Positions 43,272-59,111 of a stretch of DNA of 64,000 nucleotides are shown piece after piece; position 1 is the first letter of the stretch, and every line of letters starts with the position of its first letter. The position numbers and the translations under genes were made by a program. This DNA is from Alphaproteobacteria bacterium. GTDB lineage: Bacteria; Pseudomonadota; Alphaproteobacteria; Micropepsales; Micropepsaceae. Below the pieces are notes generated by a model. The model did no database searches and was not told the origin of the DNA. It saw only the letters and a list, made by a program, of their open reading frames with translations. The DNA lies in contig JAJPHG010000042.1 of assembly GCA_021325375.1 (NCBI GenBank), forward strand, positions 62,001 to 126,000. Reading direction: 5' to 3'.

Positions 43272-45161
43272 ATGACCGCCCCGCAGATCGACCTCAAAGC
43301 CTATCTCGCCGAGCAGGAGAACAAGTCGTTCCTGCGCTTCCTCACCTGCGGCAGCGTCGATGACGGCAAGTCGACCTTGATCGGCCGCCTGCTCTACGAT
43401 TCCAAGATGCTGTTCGAGGACCATCTCTCGGCGCTTGAGAAGGATTCCAAGAAGTTCGGCACCGACGGCGACAACATCGATTTCGCGCTCCTCGTCGACG
43501 GCCTCGAGGCCGAGCGCGAGCAGGGCATCACCATCGACGTCGCCTACCGCTTCTTCGCCACCGACAAGCGCAAGTTCATCGTCGCCGACACGCCCGGCCA
43601 CGAGCAGTACACCCGCAACATGGCGACCGGCGCGTCGAACTCCGACCTCGCCGTCGTGCTCATCGACGCGCGTAAAGGCGTGCTTACGCAATCCAAACGC
43701 CATTCCTACATCGCCTCGCTGCTCGGCATCCGCCACGTGGTGCTGGCGGTGAACAAGATCGACCTCGTAGGCTTCTCGGAGGAGATCTTCGACGACATCG
43801 TCAAGGACTATCTCTCCTTCGCCCAGCAGCTCGGCTTCAAGACCCTGCTGTCGATCCCGATCAGCGCGCGCTACGGCGACAACGTCATCGCGCGCTCGCC
43901 GCGCATGCCCTGGTACGACGGCCCGGCGCTGCTCGATCACCTCAACACCGTCGACGTCGACACCGCGGTGGCCGGCAAGCCGTTCCGCATGCCGGTGCAG
44001 TGGGTCAACCGCCCCAATCTCGACTTCCGCGGCTTCTCCGGCACGATCTCGGCCGGCCATGTGAAGCCGGGCGATGCCGTCGTGGTCGCAGCCTCCGGGC
44101 GCACCACCAAGGTCACGCGCATCGTCACGATGGACGGCGAGCTCGACGACGCGGTGGCCGGCGAAGCGGTCACGATCTGCCTCGCCGACGAGGTCGACAT
44201 CTCCCGCGGCGACGTTCTGGCGCCGGCATCCGCGCGCCCCGAAGTCTCCGACCAGTTCTCCGCGCACATCCTGTGGATGGCGGAAGAGGAGATGCTGCCG
44301 GGCCGGCAATACCTGCTCAAAGTGGGCGCGAAGACCGTGCCCGCCACCGTCACCGAGCTCAAGCACAAGGACGACGTCAACACCTTCGAGCATCTGGCCG
44401 GCAAGACGCTGGCGCTGAACGAGGTCGGCTACGGCAACGTCTCGCTGTCGATGCCCATCGCCTTCGATCCGTATGCGGAGAACCGCGACACGGGCGGCTT
44501 CATCCTCATCGACCGCTTCACCAACGGCACCGTCGCCGCGGGCATGATCGATTTCGGGCTGAGGCGCGCGACCAACGTGCACTGGCAGGCGCTCGACGTG
44601 AACAAGAACGCGCGCGCGGGGCTGAAGACCCAGAAGCCCGCGGTGCTCTGGTTCACCGGCCTGTCGGGCTCGGGCAAGTCGACGATCGCCAATCTCGTCG
44701 AGAAGGCGCTGTTCGCAGACGGGCGGCACACCTACATCCTCGACGGCGACAACGTCCGCCACGGGCTCAACCGCGACCTCGGCTTCACCGATGCCGACCG
44801 GGTGGAGAACATCCGCCGCGTCGGCGAGACCTCGAAGCTGTTCGTCGATGCGGGCCTCATCGTGCTGGTCTCGTTCATCTCGCCGTTCAGGAGCGAGCGG
44901 CGCATGGCGCGCGAGCTTGTCGGCGCGGCCGAGTTCATCGAGATCTTCGTCGACACGCCGATCGAGGTCTGCATGCAGCGCGACCCGAAAGGCCTCTACG
45001 AGAAGGCGCGAGCCGGCGAGATCAAGAACTTCACCGGCATCTCCTCGCCCTACGAGGAGCCCGAGCACGCCGAGATCACGGTGAAGACGCAGGGCCGCAC
45101 CGCCGACGCCTGCGCCGCCGAGATCGTCGCCTATCTGCGCGGCCAAGGGTTCGTGCCCTGA
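43272..45161 (+). CDS. cysNC: Bifunctional sulfate adenylyltransferase subunit 1 / adenylylsulfate kinase
   Basis: 629 residues. The GTPase (CysN) part has TCGSVDDGKSTLIGRLLYD, DTPGHEQYTRNMATGASNSD and VLAVNKIDLV. The APS-kinase (CysC) part starts near residue 455 with WFTGLSGSGKSTIANLVEKA and continues DGDNVRHGLNRDLGFTDADR. It drives APS formation by GTP hydrolysis and then phosphorylates APS to PAPS. The fused form is known as NodQ in rhizobia. PAPS is the donor for the two sulfotransferases at 7773 and 38297. Confidence 0.97.
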   Translation: MTAPQIDLKAYLAEQENKSFLRFLTCGSVDDGKSTLIGRLLYDSKMLFEDHLSALEKDSKKFGTDGDNIDFALLVDGLEAEREQGITIDVAYRFFATDKRKFIVADTPGHEQYTRNMATGASNSDLAVVLIDARKGVLTQSKRHSYIASLLGIRHVVLAVNKIDLVGFSEEIFDDIVKDYLSFAQQLGFKTLLSIPISARYGDNVIARSPRMPWYDGPALLDHLNTVDVDTAVAGKPFRMPVQWVNRPNLDFRGFSGTISAGHVKPGDAVVVAASGRTTKVTRIVTMDGELDDAVAGEAVTICLADEVDISRGDVLAPASARPEVSDQFSAHILWMAEEEMLPGRQYLLKVGAKTVPATVTELKHKDDVNTFEHLAGKTLALNEVGYGNVSLSMPIAFDPYAENRDTGGFILIDRFTNGTVAAGMIDFGLRRATNVHWQALDVNKNARAGLKTQKPAVLWFTGLSGSGKSTIANLVEKALFADGRHTYILDGDNVRHGLNRDLGFTDADRVENIRRVGETSKLFVDAGLIVLVSFISPFRSERRMARELVGAAEFIEIFVDTPIEVCMQRDPKGLYEKARAGEIKNFTGISSPYEEPEHAEITVKTQGRTADACAAEIVAYLRGQGFVP

Positions 45162-45191
45162 CGTTCCTTTTCCCTCGCGGGAGAGGAAACG

Positions 45192-45842
45192 CTACTTCGC
45201 CGGGCCGCCGTTCCTGAGCTGGACGGTGAGCTGGTTCAGGTGCTGGACCAGCGCGGGGATGCTGCCGTTGTGCTGGCTGAGGAACGCGCTGAACTGGTCG
45301 CGCTCCTCGATCGACAGCCACACGCCCGCGACCGAGACGTCGATCACGACAAGGCGCCCGCTCTCGTTGGCGACGCGGAAGTCGACCTCGAGCGGCTGCT
45401 GGCCGGAATCGGAAGGATCGATCATCTGCGTCTTGACGATGGTGTCGCCGGGATTGGGTTCGCTCGAGCCGGTCACTCTCAAGGTTTGGCCGGTGTATTG
45501 CGACAGGCGCGACTGATAGACGGCCTCGGCATATTGCCGGAACGAGGCGTCGAAAGCGGCGATGTCGGAGGGCGAGGCGCTGTGCCGCGCGGCGCCGAGC
45601 GTGAACTTCGACACGCGGTTGATGTCGGTCAGGCCTTCCAAGAATGTCTTGAACTGCGCGCTGCGATCGGCGGCGCCGAGCCCGCGGTTGTTCAGGATCT
45701 GGAGCCCCTTGTCGATGTTCACCGACACGAAGCTTTCCGCCGGCGATGCAGCCATGGCCGGTCCCGCCATGGCCGGCGAGAGAAGGAGGACGCCGAGAGC
45801 AGCCCGGCGCAGCCAAACGAATATGGACGAAAATTTAGACAT
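45192..45842 (-). CDS. mlaC: MlaC-type phospholipid-binding protein
   Basis: 216 residues from ATG 45842. Signal peptide SIFVWLRRAALGVLLLSPAM ending at MAA. Typical MlaC/Ttg2D blocks: QFKTFLEGLTDINRVSKFTL, FRQYAEAVYQSRLSQYTGQT, and PLEVDFRVANESGRLVVIDV. It carries phospholipids between the outer membrane MlaA complex and an inner membrane ABC importer, whose genes are not here. Downstream partner of mlaA. Confidence 0.9.
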   Translation of the reverse strand: MSKFSSIFVWLRRAALGVLLLSPAMAGPAMAASPAESFVSVNIDKGLQILNNRGLGAADRSAQFKTFLEGLTDINRVSKFTLGAARHSASPSDIAAFDASFRQYAEAVYQSRLSQYTGQTLRVTGSSEPNPGDTIVKTQMIDPSDSGQQPLEVDFRVANESGRLVVIDVSVAGVWLSIEERDQFSAFLSQHNGSIPALVQHLNQLTVQLRNGGPAK

Positions 45843-45925
45843 CGCGCGCAATCCTGTTCCTGCAAGGGAAAGCCCTAAGCCCAGCGGATCGTTCCGGCGG
45901 CTTGTGGCAAGTTCATGGCAACGTA

Positions 45926-46663
45926 TCAGAGATCGGGCAAATTTTCCTTGGTCACGCGGCCGTTGCGGATCTCGTTCTCGCGGTACTGGCGATAGAGGCT
46001 GCGCGTCGTGGCGTAGAAATCGACCGAGCCGCGCTCGATCCCCTCGATCGAATCGAGGTTGCGCGCGCGCAGGTCGAGGACCTTGAAATATTCGCGCCCC
46101 GTCTGCCACCAGACGTGCTGCTTGAAGCGTAGCCACGTCATCGGATCCAGCCCGATATCGACGGCGCGTCCGGTCAGGTCGCGCGGCGAGCTCGGTCCCA
46201 GCACGGGCAGCATCAGATAGGGATCGCCGCCCACGCCCCACACCCCCAAGGTCTGGCCGAAATCCTCACTGTGGTTGGGCATGTCGAAGTGGGACGTCGC
46301 CGGGTCGAACAGGCCGCCCAGCCCGATGGTCGTGTTCACGGTGAAACGCGCAAAAGTCTCGCCCGCGCGCTTGCGTTCGCCCTGCAGCAAATCGTTGGCG
46401 AAGGTCACCGGCAGGTCGAGGTTTTCCAGCAGGTCGTGAATCCGCTCGCGGCCGAATTCGGGCACCGCTTCGTTGTACATGCGCGCCGTCCGCGCCAGGA
46501 ACATGCGGTCAAGGTCTTGATTGGCCGCGAATATCTGGCGATTCGTGGACTCGTAGGGGTCGCCCGGATCGGTCGCCGGGCCGGCGGGCACGCCCGCGCA
46601 GCCCGCCAGCACAAGGCCGAACGCCGCCACCAATGCTGTTTTCAACGTATGCATGTGCCCCAT
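45926..46663 (-). CDS. mlaA: MlaA (VacJ) outer-membrane lipoprotein
   Basis: 245 residues from ATG 46663 (ATG 46654 gives the same signal peptide). Lipobox LAGC. The family core DPYESTNRQIFAANQDLDR, LPVTFANDLLQGERKRAGET, FTVNTTIGLGGLFDPATSHF and GVWGVGGDPYLMLPVLGPSS is complete. The protein removes misplaced phospholipids from the outer leaflet. It shares an intergenic region with the divergent ArsR-methyltransferase gene. Confidence 0.93.
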   Translation of the reverse strand: MGHMHTLKTALVAAFGLVLAGCAGVPAGPATDPGDPYESTNRQIFAANQDLDRMFLARTARMYNEAVPEFGRERIHDLLENLDLPVTFANDLLQGERKRAGETFARFTVNTTIGLGGLFDPATSHFDMPNHSEDFGQTLGVWGVGGDPYLMLPVLGPSSPRDLTGRAVDIGLDPMTWLRFKQHVWWQTGREYFKVLDLRARNLDSIEGIERGSVDFYATTRSLYRQYRENEIRNGRVTKENLPDL

Positions 46664-46717
46664 CCCCACGCGCCTTATGCCTTCAGCCGGGCGGGCGATC
46701 AACCGGCATTGCATAAT

Positions 46718-46739
46718 CATATAAAGATATGTTTATATG
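46718..46739. promoter_or_regulatory. Palindromic operator before the ArsR-methyltransferase/metF/metH operon
   Basis: CATATAAA-N6-TTTATATG with the inner sequence GATATG, four bases before ATG 46744. The ATAAAGATAT core resembles binding sites of ArsR-family regulators of the S-adenosyl-methionine cycle (SahR-like). Probable autoregulatory site. Confidence 0.7.
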
Positions 46740-46743
46740 AGTT

Positions 46744-47712
46744 ATGGAAAAGCTCGTGACCATGCTGCGCGCGGCGGGGGATCCCACCCGTCTGCGCCTT
46801 CTGCTTCTGCTGCGCCAGGCCGAACTCACGGTCAGCGAGCTGATCGAGATCGTGGGCCAGAGCCAGCCGCGCGTGTCGCGGCATCTCAAGCTGCTCTGCG
46901 ACGCGGGGCTGATCGAGCGCTTCAAGGAAGGCAGCTGGGTGTTCTACCGCGCCGCGGACATGGGCGCGGGCGCCGAGCTCGGCCGCGCGCTCACCGCACT
47001 GGCCGAGACCTCCGCGCTCGAAGCCGACCTGCAGCGCCTCGCCCATGTGCGCGAGGCGCGCGCCGCCGAGGCGGCCGCCTACTTCAAGGCCAATGCCGCG
47101 GAGTGGGAGCGCATCCGCGCGCTGCACGCCCCCGACAAGGACGTCGAGGACGCGATCGCGCGCCACATGTCTCAAGCGCCGATCGAGCATCTGCTCGACG
47201 CGGGCACCGGCACGGGGCGCATGCTCGAGCTGCTCGGATCGCAGGTGAAGCGTGCCGTGGGCCTGGATGTGAGCCCGGAGATGCTCGCCATCGCGCGCGA
47301 CCGGCTGATGCGCGCGGGGCTGACGCAATGCCAGGTGCGGCTGGGCGACACCTATCGCCTGCCCTTCCCCAATGGCGGCGCGCTGGCCGGCTTCGACGCG
47401 GTGCTGTTCCATCAGGTGCTGCACTATCTGGACGACCCCGGCGCGGCCGTCGCCGAGGCCGCGCGCGTGATGCGCGCCGGCGGGCGCATGCTGATCGCCG
47501 ATTTCGCGCCGCATGCGCTGGAGTTCCTGCGCACCGATTTCGCGCATAGACGGCTCGGCTTCTCCGACCGCGAGGTGCAGAGCTGGTTCCAGGCCGCCGG
47601 CCTGAAGGCGCAGGCGAGCGAGACGATCTCCGCGCACAAATCCAAAGAGAAGCTGACGGTGAAGCTGTGGCTCGCGACCGCCCTTCCCCGCGCGCGCGCG
47701 GAGGCGGCATGA
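46744..47712 (+). CDS. ArsR-family regulator fused to SAM-dependent methyltransferase
   Basis: 322 residues. The winged helix is at residues 10-75 (AGDPTRLRLLLLLRQAELTV, SQPRVSRHLKLLCDAGLIER) and the class I methyltransferase from about 130 (EHLLDAGTGTGRMLELLGSQ, AVGLDVSPEMLAIARDRL, FHQVLHYLDDPGAAVAEAAR). No metal-binding Cys of classic ArsR sensors is present, so the SAM or SAH ligand of the methyltransferase domain may be the signal. Its ATGA overlap with metF puts it in the operon it likely controls. Confidence 0.9.
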   Translation: MEKLVTMLRAAGDPTRLRLLLLLRQAELTVSELIEIVGQSQPRVSRHLKLLCDAGLIERFKEGSWVFYRAADMGAGAELGRALTALAETSALEADLQRLAHVREARAAEAAAYFKANAAEWERIRALHAPDKDVEDAIARHMSQAPIEHLLDAGTGTGRMLELLGSQVKRAVGLDVSPEMLAIARDRLMRAGLTQCQVRLGDTYRLPFPNGGALAGFDAVLFHQVLHYLDDPGAAVAEAARVMRAGGRMLIADFAPHALEFLRTDFAHRRLGFSDREVQSWFQAAGLKAQASETISAHKSKEKLTVKLWLATALPRARAEAA

Positions 47713-48577
47713 GCCTCAAAGCCATGCTCGCGGGCGAACGGCCCATGAAAGTGTCGTTCGAGTTCTCGCCGCCCAAGACGCCGCAGGCCGAGGAGCAGCT
47801 CTGGGCCGCGATCCGCAAGCTCGAGCCGCTCAAGCCCGCCTTCGTCTCGGTGACCTACGGCGCGGGCGGATCGACGCGCGAGCGCACCCACGCGACCGTC
47901 AAGCGCATGGTGCAGGAGACGGCGCTCAGCCCTGCCGCGCACCTGACCTGCGTCGCGGCGCCGAGACGCGAGATCGACGAGATCGTCCAGGCCTATTGGG
48001 ACGCGGGCGTGCGCCATATCGTGGCGCTGCGCGGCGACATGCCGGACATGGCCGGGCGCTATGCCGCGCATCCGGACGGTTATGCCTCGACGCCGGAGCT
48101 GATCGGGGGCATCCGCCGCATCGGCGATTTCGAGGTCAGCGTCTCGTGCTATCCCGAGCGCCATCCCGATTCCAAATCCTTCGGCCACGACATCGATCTG
48201 CTCAAGGAAAAGGTCGACGCCGGCGCCACGCGCGCCATCGGCCAGTTCTGTTTCGACAGCGACACCGTCGCACGGCTGCGCGACAACGCCGCGGCCGAGG
48301 GCATCGCCGTGCCGATCATCCCCGGCCTGATGCCGACGACGAACTTCAAGGGCGTGACGCGCATGGCGCAGCGCTGCGGTGCCCAGGTCCCCGCCTGGCT
48401 TGCACGGCTCTATGACGGCCTAGACGACAATCTCGAAGCGCGCCGCATCGTGGCGGCGGCCGTGCTGGCCGAGCAGGTCGACGAATTGCACGCGCGCGGC
48501 TTCGACCAGTTCCATTTCTACACGCTGAACCAGTCCGACCTCACCTTCGCGGCGTGCCGCCTTCTGGGACTTCCGTC

Positions 48578-48581
<4 letters not shown>
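47709..48581 (+). CDS. metF: Methylenetetrahydrofolate reductase
   Basis: 290 residues, starting in an ATGA overlap. Motifs: VSFEFSPPKTPQAEEQLW (catalytic Glu), FVSVTYGAGGSTRERTHATV, HIVALRGDMP, SVSCYPERHPDS and FCFDSDTVARLRD, with FHFYTLNQSDL at the end. FAD-dependent reduction of 5,10-methylene-THF to 5-methyl-THF supplies the methyl donor for MetH, encoded directly after and overlapping by four bases. Confidence 0.96.
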
Positions 48582-52288
<3,707 letters not shown>

Positions 52289-52311
52289 ATGCGGATTTCG
52301 AGGGCGGAAAG

Positions 52312-52419
52312 ATGAAGCCGGACGCGTGGGGCCTAATCTGGCGCGTGGCATTAGGTGGCGCGGTGGAGATCGCGGCCGGCATCGGCGGTATCCGGGCCGT
52401 GTACACTCATAAAGAGTGA
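52312..52419 (+). CDS. Very small hydrophobic ORF (35 residues)
   Basis: ATG 52312 with GGCGGA upstream encodes KPDAWGLIWRVALGGAVEIA, one possible membrane helix, ending in KE. It follows metH by 23 bases and precedes another short ORF. No homologue is recognised, so it may be spurious. Confidence 0.35.
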   Translation: MKPDAWGLIWRVALGGAVEIAAGIGGIRAVYTHKE

Positions 52420-52422
52420 GCC

Positions 52423-52506
52423 ATGCAAGGATGGACGCTTTTGATGCTGCTCGGCGCCTTCCTGGTCGGCTGGGGCGTGTTGCGCTTGCTCCGCCAATTC
52501 CGGTAG
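52423..52506 (+). CDS. Very small hydrophobic ORF (27 residues)
   Basis: Reads MQGWTLLMLLGAFLVGWGVL RLLRQFR, a single membrane helix with a positively charged end, starting three bases after the previous stop. It has the composition of small membrane proteins. Evidence is only composition and spacing. Confidence 0.35.
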   Translation: MQGWTLLMLLGAFLVGWGVLRLLRQFR

Positions 52507-52549
52507 CGTCACCCGCATTGGGACACCGCTCAACGATTGGGGACTACAT

Positions 52550-52816
52550 ATGTGGTTCATCGAAGATGAAGCCCATGCCGAATTGCAAAGCGGGCAATTT
52601 GAAACCCGCCGAGAAGCGGTGGGCGAGTTACGGCGGCGGGCCGATCTATCGTGGGATACGGAGCCGAATCTCGCCCCATGCGCATCGTGGCGCACCTGCG
52701 GGCGACGCTACGAACTCATCGAGCGCGACGGTGCGGAAGAGAAATCCAGAGAACTGGCGCTGGAAATTTCGGCGGCAGGCGTGCATTGGCATCTTGCGAA
52801 TTGGGACAGTCTCTAG
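52550..52816 (+). CDS. Small soluble protein, conserved-looking, unknown
   Basis: 88 residues. WFIEDEAHAELQSGQFETRR and EAVGELRRRADLSWDTEPNL begin it; CASWRTCGRRYELIERDG and ELALEISAAGVHWHLANW follow. This layout (helical start, CxSWxxCGRxYE strand, Trp end) recurs in small proteins of alphaproteobacteria that I know only as hypothetical. Two cysteines five residues apart may bind metal or be structural. It stands alone. Confidence 0.75.
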   Translation: MWFIEDEAHAELQSGQFETRREAVGELRRRADLSWDTEPNLAPCASWRTCGRRYELIERDGAEEKSRELALEISAAGVHWHLANWDSL

Positions 52817-52938
52817 AACAAACTAGGACACTGCGGGGGTCAACTAGGACAGCATCGGAGATCGTCTTTAGATGTTGCAAGAATTGGTTGAGGAAACTTC
52901 CCGGCAGGAGTCCCCTCTCTCGGGCAAGCGGCGCGCCG

Positions 52939-53385
52939 CTACACGCTGACCTGGGTCGATCGAAATTCGCCTTGCTGCGCAAGAAGCGCCGCCGTATCGA
53001 AGAACGTCTGCGCTTCCAGGATTTTGCCGTCGCGGACTCGCCAGCGAAATGCCGTCTCTATGATGAAGGGCATCTGGTCCCGTTCGCGTCCGCCAGGCGG
53101 GAGATAGCTGCCATAGACGTCGAACAGGCCCCAAACGATTTCGCCCCGCGACATGATCTCCTTCGCCTCGTATCGCCGGAAGAAATACCGGGTCGACAGT
53201 TTCGACAGAAGCGCAACGACACTGGCCTTGCCCTCGTAGACGCCGCCGAAGCGAAACACGCCGCTTTCACGGGTGGAAGCGGATTTCCAGACGACGTGCT
53301 CGTCGAGTGCCTCATGGGCGGGGCCAAGGTTTGCCTCTCCCCACGCCTCCAGGACGGTTTTCATGAGTTGTTCTGCTGGAGACAT
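52939..53385 (-). CDS. SnoaL-like/NTF2-like protein
   Basis: 148 residues from ATG 53385 (MSPAEQLMKTVLEAWGEANL); a longer frame to 53499 is possible but adds a nonconserved leader. The alpha+beta cone fold is indicated by HEALDEHVVWKSASTRESGV, VYEGKASVVALLSKLSTRYF and VWGLFDVYGSYLPPGG, with FRWRVRDGKILEAQTFFDTA at the end. Members are cyclases, isomerases or binding proteins; catalytic identity is unknown. Confidence 0.85.
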   Translation of the reverse strand: MSPAEQLMKTVLEAWGEANLGPAHEALDEHVVWKSASTRESGVFRFGGVYEGKASVVALLSKLSTRYFFRRYEAKEIMSRGEIVWGLFDVYGSYLPPGGRERDQMPFIIETAFRWRVRDGKILEAQTFFDTAALLAQQGEFRSTQVSV

Positions 53386-53841
53386 TGGGGTTGCCGCGAC
53401 GGATAGCCTCCAGCTTAGTGCGAATGGAATTAGCGGCAGGTTAACCGTGGCGCTCGATCGCATCGCCGATGCCCGACAAAAAAAGCGATCCAAGGACAAT
53501 ACGGTCCTTGAACCGTCACGGTCGGATCACCATCTCGGCTAAATCCCCACATTTGCGAAGGAAGCCGAAGCGGGCTGGAAACCCCGCGCTGCGGGCCTGT
53601 GTTCTCGCGAGACCGTTCGTTCACGCCAGCGCCTTGCAAAAAAATTCTCCGCCGTGATGCGATGCACAATCGCGCGCTGGCGCGGCGTTTCGAAAAATGC
53701 CGTTCGCATGGGCGGCGGAGCCATGCCCGAAACGGGCACAAAAAGATTTTCGCGGTTCTGTACAGGAGAACGAATGTTCGGCCACTCTCATTACGAAACG
53801 TCCGCAGCTTGTTGCGTTCGATTTCACCCAGCCATACTCAG
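53386..53841. other. Intergenic region, no gene seen
   Basis: About 450 bases upstream of the SnoaL-like gene and the family A copy. Short frames here have no ribosome-binding site and no family resemblance. No strong hairpin is visible. Confidence 0.5.
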
Positions 53842-53968
53842 TGTCATGGCCCGCGAATGCGGGCCACCCAGCTGGGTTCTGCGCATGGGAGCCAAGTTCG
53901 CTGTGACTTTTTCTTCGACAGAAAGAGCAAGCGTCACCTGGGTGGCCCGCATTTGCGGGCCATGACAG
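53842..53968. repeat. Family A inverted-repeat doublet, copy 3
   Basis: TGTCATGGCCCGCGAATGCG GGCCACCCAG and CTGGGTGGCCCGCATTTGCG GGCCATGACA around about 70 bases. It ends 22 bases before the 3' end of the oxoprolinase gene. Confidence 0.92.
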
Positions 53969-53990
53969 GTTTGTTTGTGACTCTAGCCGA

Positions 53991-57563
<3,573 letters not shown>

Positions 57564-57627
57564 GGCTTACTCATATGTCATCTTTGCCTGTCGCAATTCC
57601 GCCGAGATTGGACTAGAGCCTCGCGCC

Positions 57628-58311
57628 ATGTCCATCTGGGGGAAAATCACCGACGTTGCCGGCGCCTTCCTGCGCGTCCTGACGGGACCGGCGGAAGGCG
57701 ACGCCAACATCACCTTCACCATCGCCGTCATCGCGCTCTCCGCCAAGATGGCCAAGGCCGACGGCATCGTCACCGACGACGAGATCGAGGCGTTCGAGCG
57801 GCTGTTCCGCGTCCATCCCGACGAGGCCGCCAATGTGCGCCGCGTCTTCGACCTGGCGCGCCGCGACACGGCCGGCTACGAGACCTATGCGCGGCAGATC
57901 GCGCGGCTGTTCGCGGGCAACCCCGCGCTGCTCGAAGACATCCTCGACGGGTTGTTCGAGATCGCCAAGGCCGACGGCGTGCTGCATCCCGGCGAGCTTG
58001 CGCTTCTGGAGCGCGTCGCCGAGATCTTCGGCTTCGCGCCGAACGAGTTCCGCCGCATCCGCGCCAGCCACTTCGCGCCCGACGCGGCCGACCCTTACGT
58101 CGTGCTCGGCGTCGCCTATGACGCGAGCGACGAGGAGATCCATCGTACTTATCGAAGATTGGTGCGCGAGAACCATCCCGACAGCCTCATCGGCCGCGGC
58201 GTGCCGCCGGAGTTCGTGCGGCTGGCCACCGACAAGCTCGCCGCGATCAACGTCGCCTATGACCGCATCGAGGCCGAGCGCGGGCTCAAGGTTTCTCCAG
58301 CCACGCATTGA
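57628..58311 (+). CDS. TerB-like/DnaJ-domain cochaperone (DjlA-type)
   Basis: 227 residues from ATG 57628. The TerB-like helical domain covers residues 30-150 (IAVIALSAKMAKADGIVTDD, EIAKADGVLHPGELALLERV). A J-domain follows at 165-225 (DPYVVLGVAYDASDEEIHRT, YRRLVRENHPDSLIGRGVPP), with the HPD motif that stimulates DnaK ATPase. DjlA of Escherichia coli has an N-terminal membrane helix, which is missing here. Divergent from the oxoprolinase; 3' end overlaps the convergent enoyl-CoA hydratase by 26 bases. Confidence 0.88.
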   Translation: MSIWGKITDVAGAFLRVLTGPAEGDANITFTIAVIALSAKMAKADGIVTDDEIEAFERLFRVHPDEAANVRRVFDLARRDTAGYETYARQIARLFAGNPALLEDILDGLFEIAKADGVLHPGELALLERVAEIFGFAPNEFRRIRASHFAPDAADPYVVLGVAYDASDEEIHRTYRRLVRENHPDSLIGRGVPPEFVRLATDKLAAINVAYDRIEAERGLKVSPATH

Positions 58312-59110
58312 AGCGGGGCGACCGTTTCTCCGCGAAGGATTTGGCGCCCTCGCGCGCGTCGGGATGATGGTCCGTCACGGCGGTGCGCGCGGCGATGTCC
58401 TCGAGCGCCTGCGTGAAGCTCGATTCCGCCGCCTGATAGACCGAGCGCTTGAGCATGCGCTGTGCCACCTGCGGGCCGTCCGCCATCTCGCCGGCGAGCG
58501 CGAGTGCGCGGGGCAGAAGATCGGCGGCAGGAACCACTTCGTTCAAGAGGCCGAGCGCCTGTGCCGACTTCGCGTCCGCGATGCGCTTGCGCAGGAGGAA
58601 GTCGAGCGTGCCGGCAAGACCCAGATGCTGAAGCAGCAGCCAATGGCCGCCCTCGTCCGGCAAGAGGCCGAAGCGCAAGGTCGCGCTGCCGAGCTCGGCC
58701 GCTTCCGAGCCGATACGGAAGTCGCAAGACAGCGCCAGCGACAGGCCGGTCTGGATCGCCGGGCCGTTGATCGCGGCGATGGTGATCTTGTCGAGACCCC
58801 GCACCGCCAGGTTCAGCGCTTGCGAATAGACCCGCAGCGCGTTCGCCGTGCCGATGGGTGTCGTGTGGCCGGGACCGAGCTTGGCGACAGTCTCAGGCGC
58901 GTCGTCATGATAGGAGCGCAGGTCGTCGCCGGCGCAGAAGGCGCGGCCCTCGCCGGTGAAGACGACGACGCGGACGGCATCGTCCATCTGGGCGCGCGTC
59001 ATCAGCTCGATCAGGTCGCGCTTCATGCCTTGCGTGAGCGCGTTCAGGCGCTTGGGCCGCGCCAGCGTCACCAGCATGATGCCCTTGGGGTGCGTCTCGA
59101 CGCGGATCAC
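58286..59110 (-). CDS. Enoyl-CoA hydratase/isomerase family protein
   Basis: 274 residues from GTG 59110, one base after the upstream stop. Crotonase fold: VTLARPKRLNALTQGMKRDL, VVVFTGEGRAFCAGDDLRSY (oxyanion hole) and AINGPAIQTGLSLALSCDFR. The first catalytic Glu may be replaced (LGSATLRFGLLPDEGGHWLL keeps one Glu at the second position). Likely acts in fatty or aromatic acid oxidation together with its neighbour. Confidence 0.9.
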   Translation of the reverse strand: MIRVETHPKGIMLVTLARPKRLNALTQGMKRDLIELMTRAQMDDAVRVVVFTGEGRAFCAGDDLRSYHDDAPETVAKLGPGHTTPIGTANALRVYSQALNLAVRGLDKITIAAINGPAIQTGLSLALSCDFRIGSEAAELGSATLRFGLLPDEGGHWLLLQHLGLAGTLDFLLRKRIADAKSAQALGLLNEVVPAADLLPRALALAGEMADGPQVAQRMLKRSVYQAAESSFTQALEDIAARTAVTDHHPDAREGAKSFAEKRSPRFNAWLEKP

Positions 59111-59111
59111 C

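Noticed and set aside
53654..53965. 103-codon frame in the intergenic region
   Set aside because: Runs into the family A repeat, no ribosome-binding site and biased composition.
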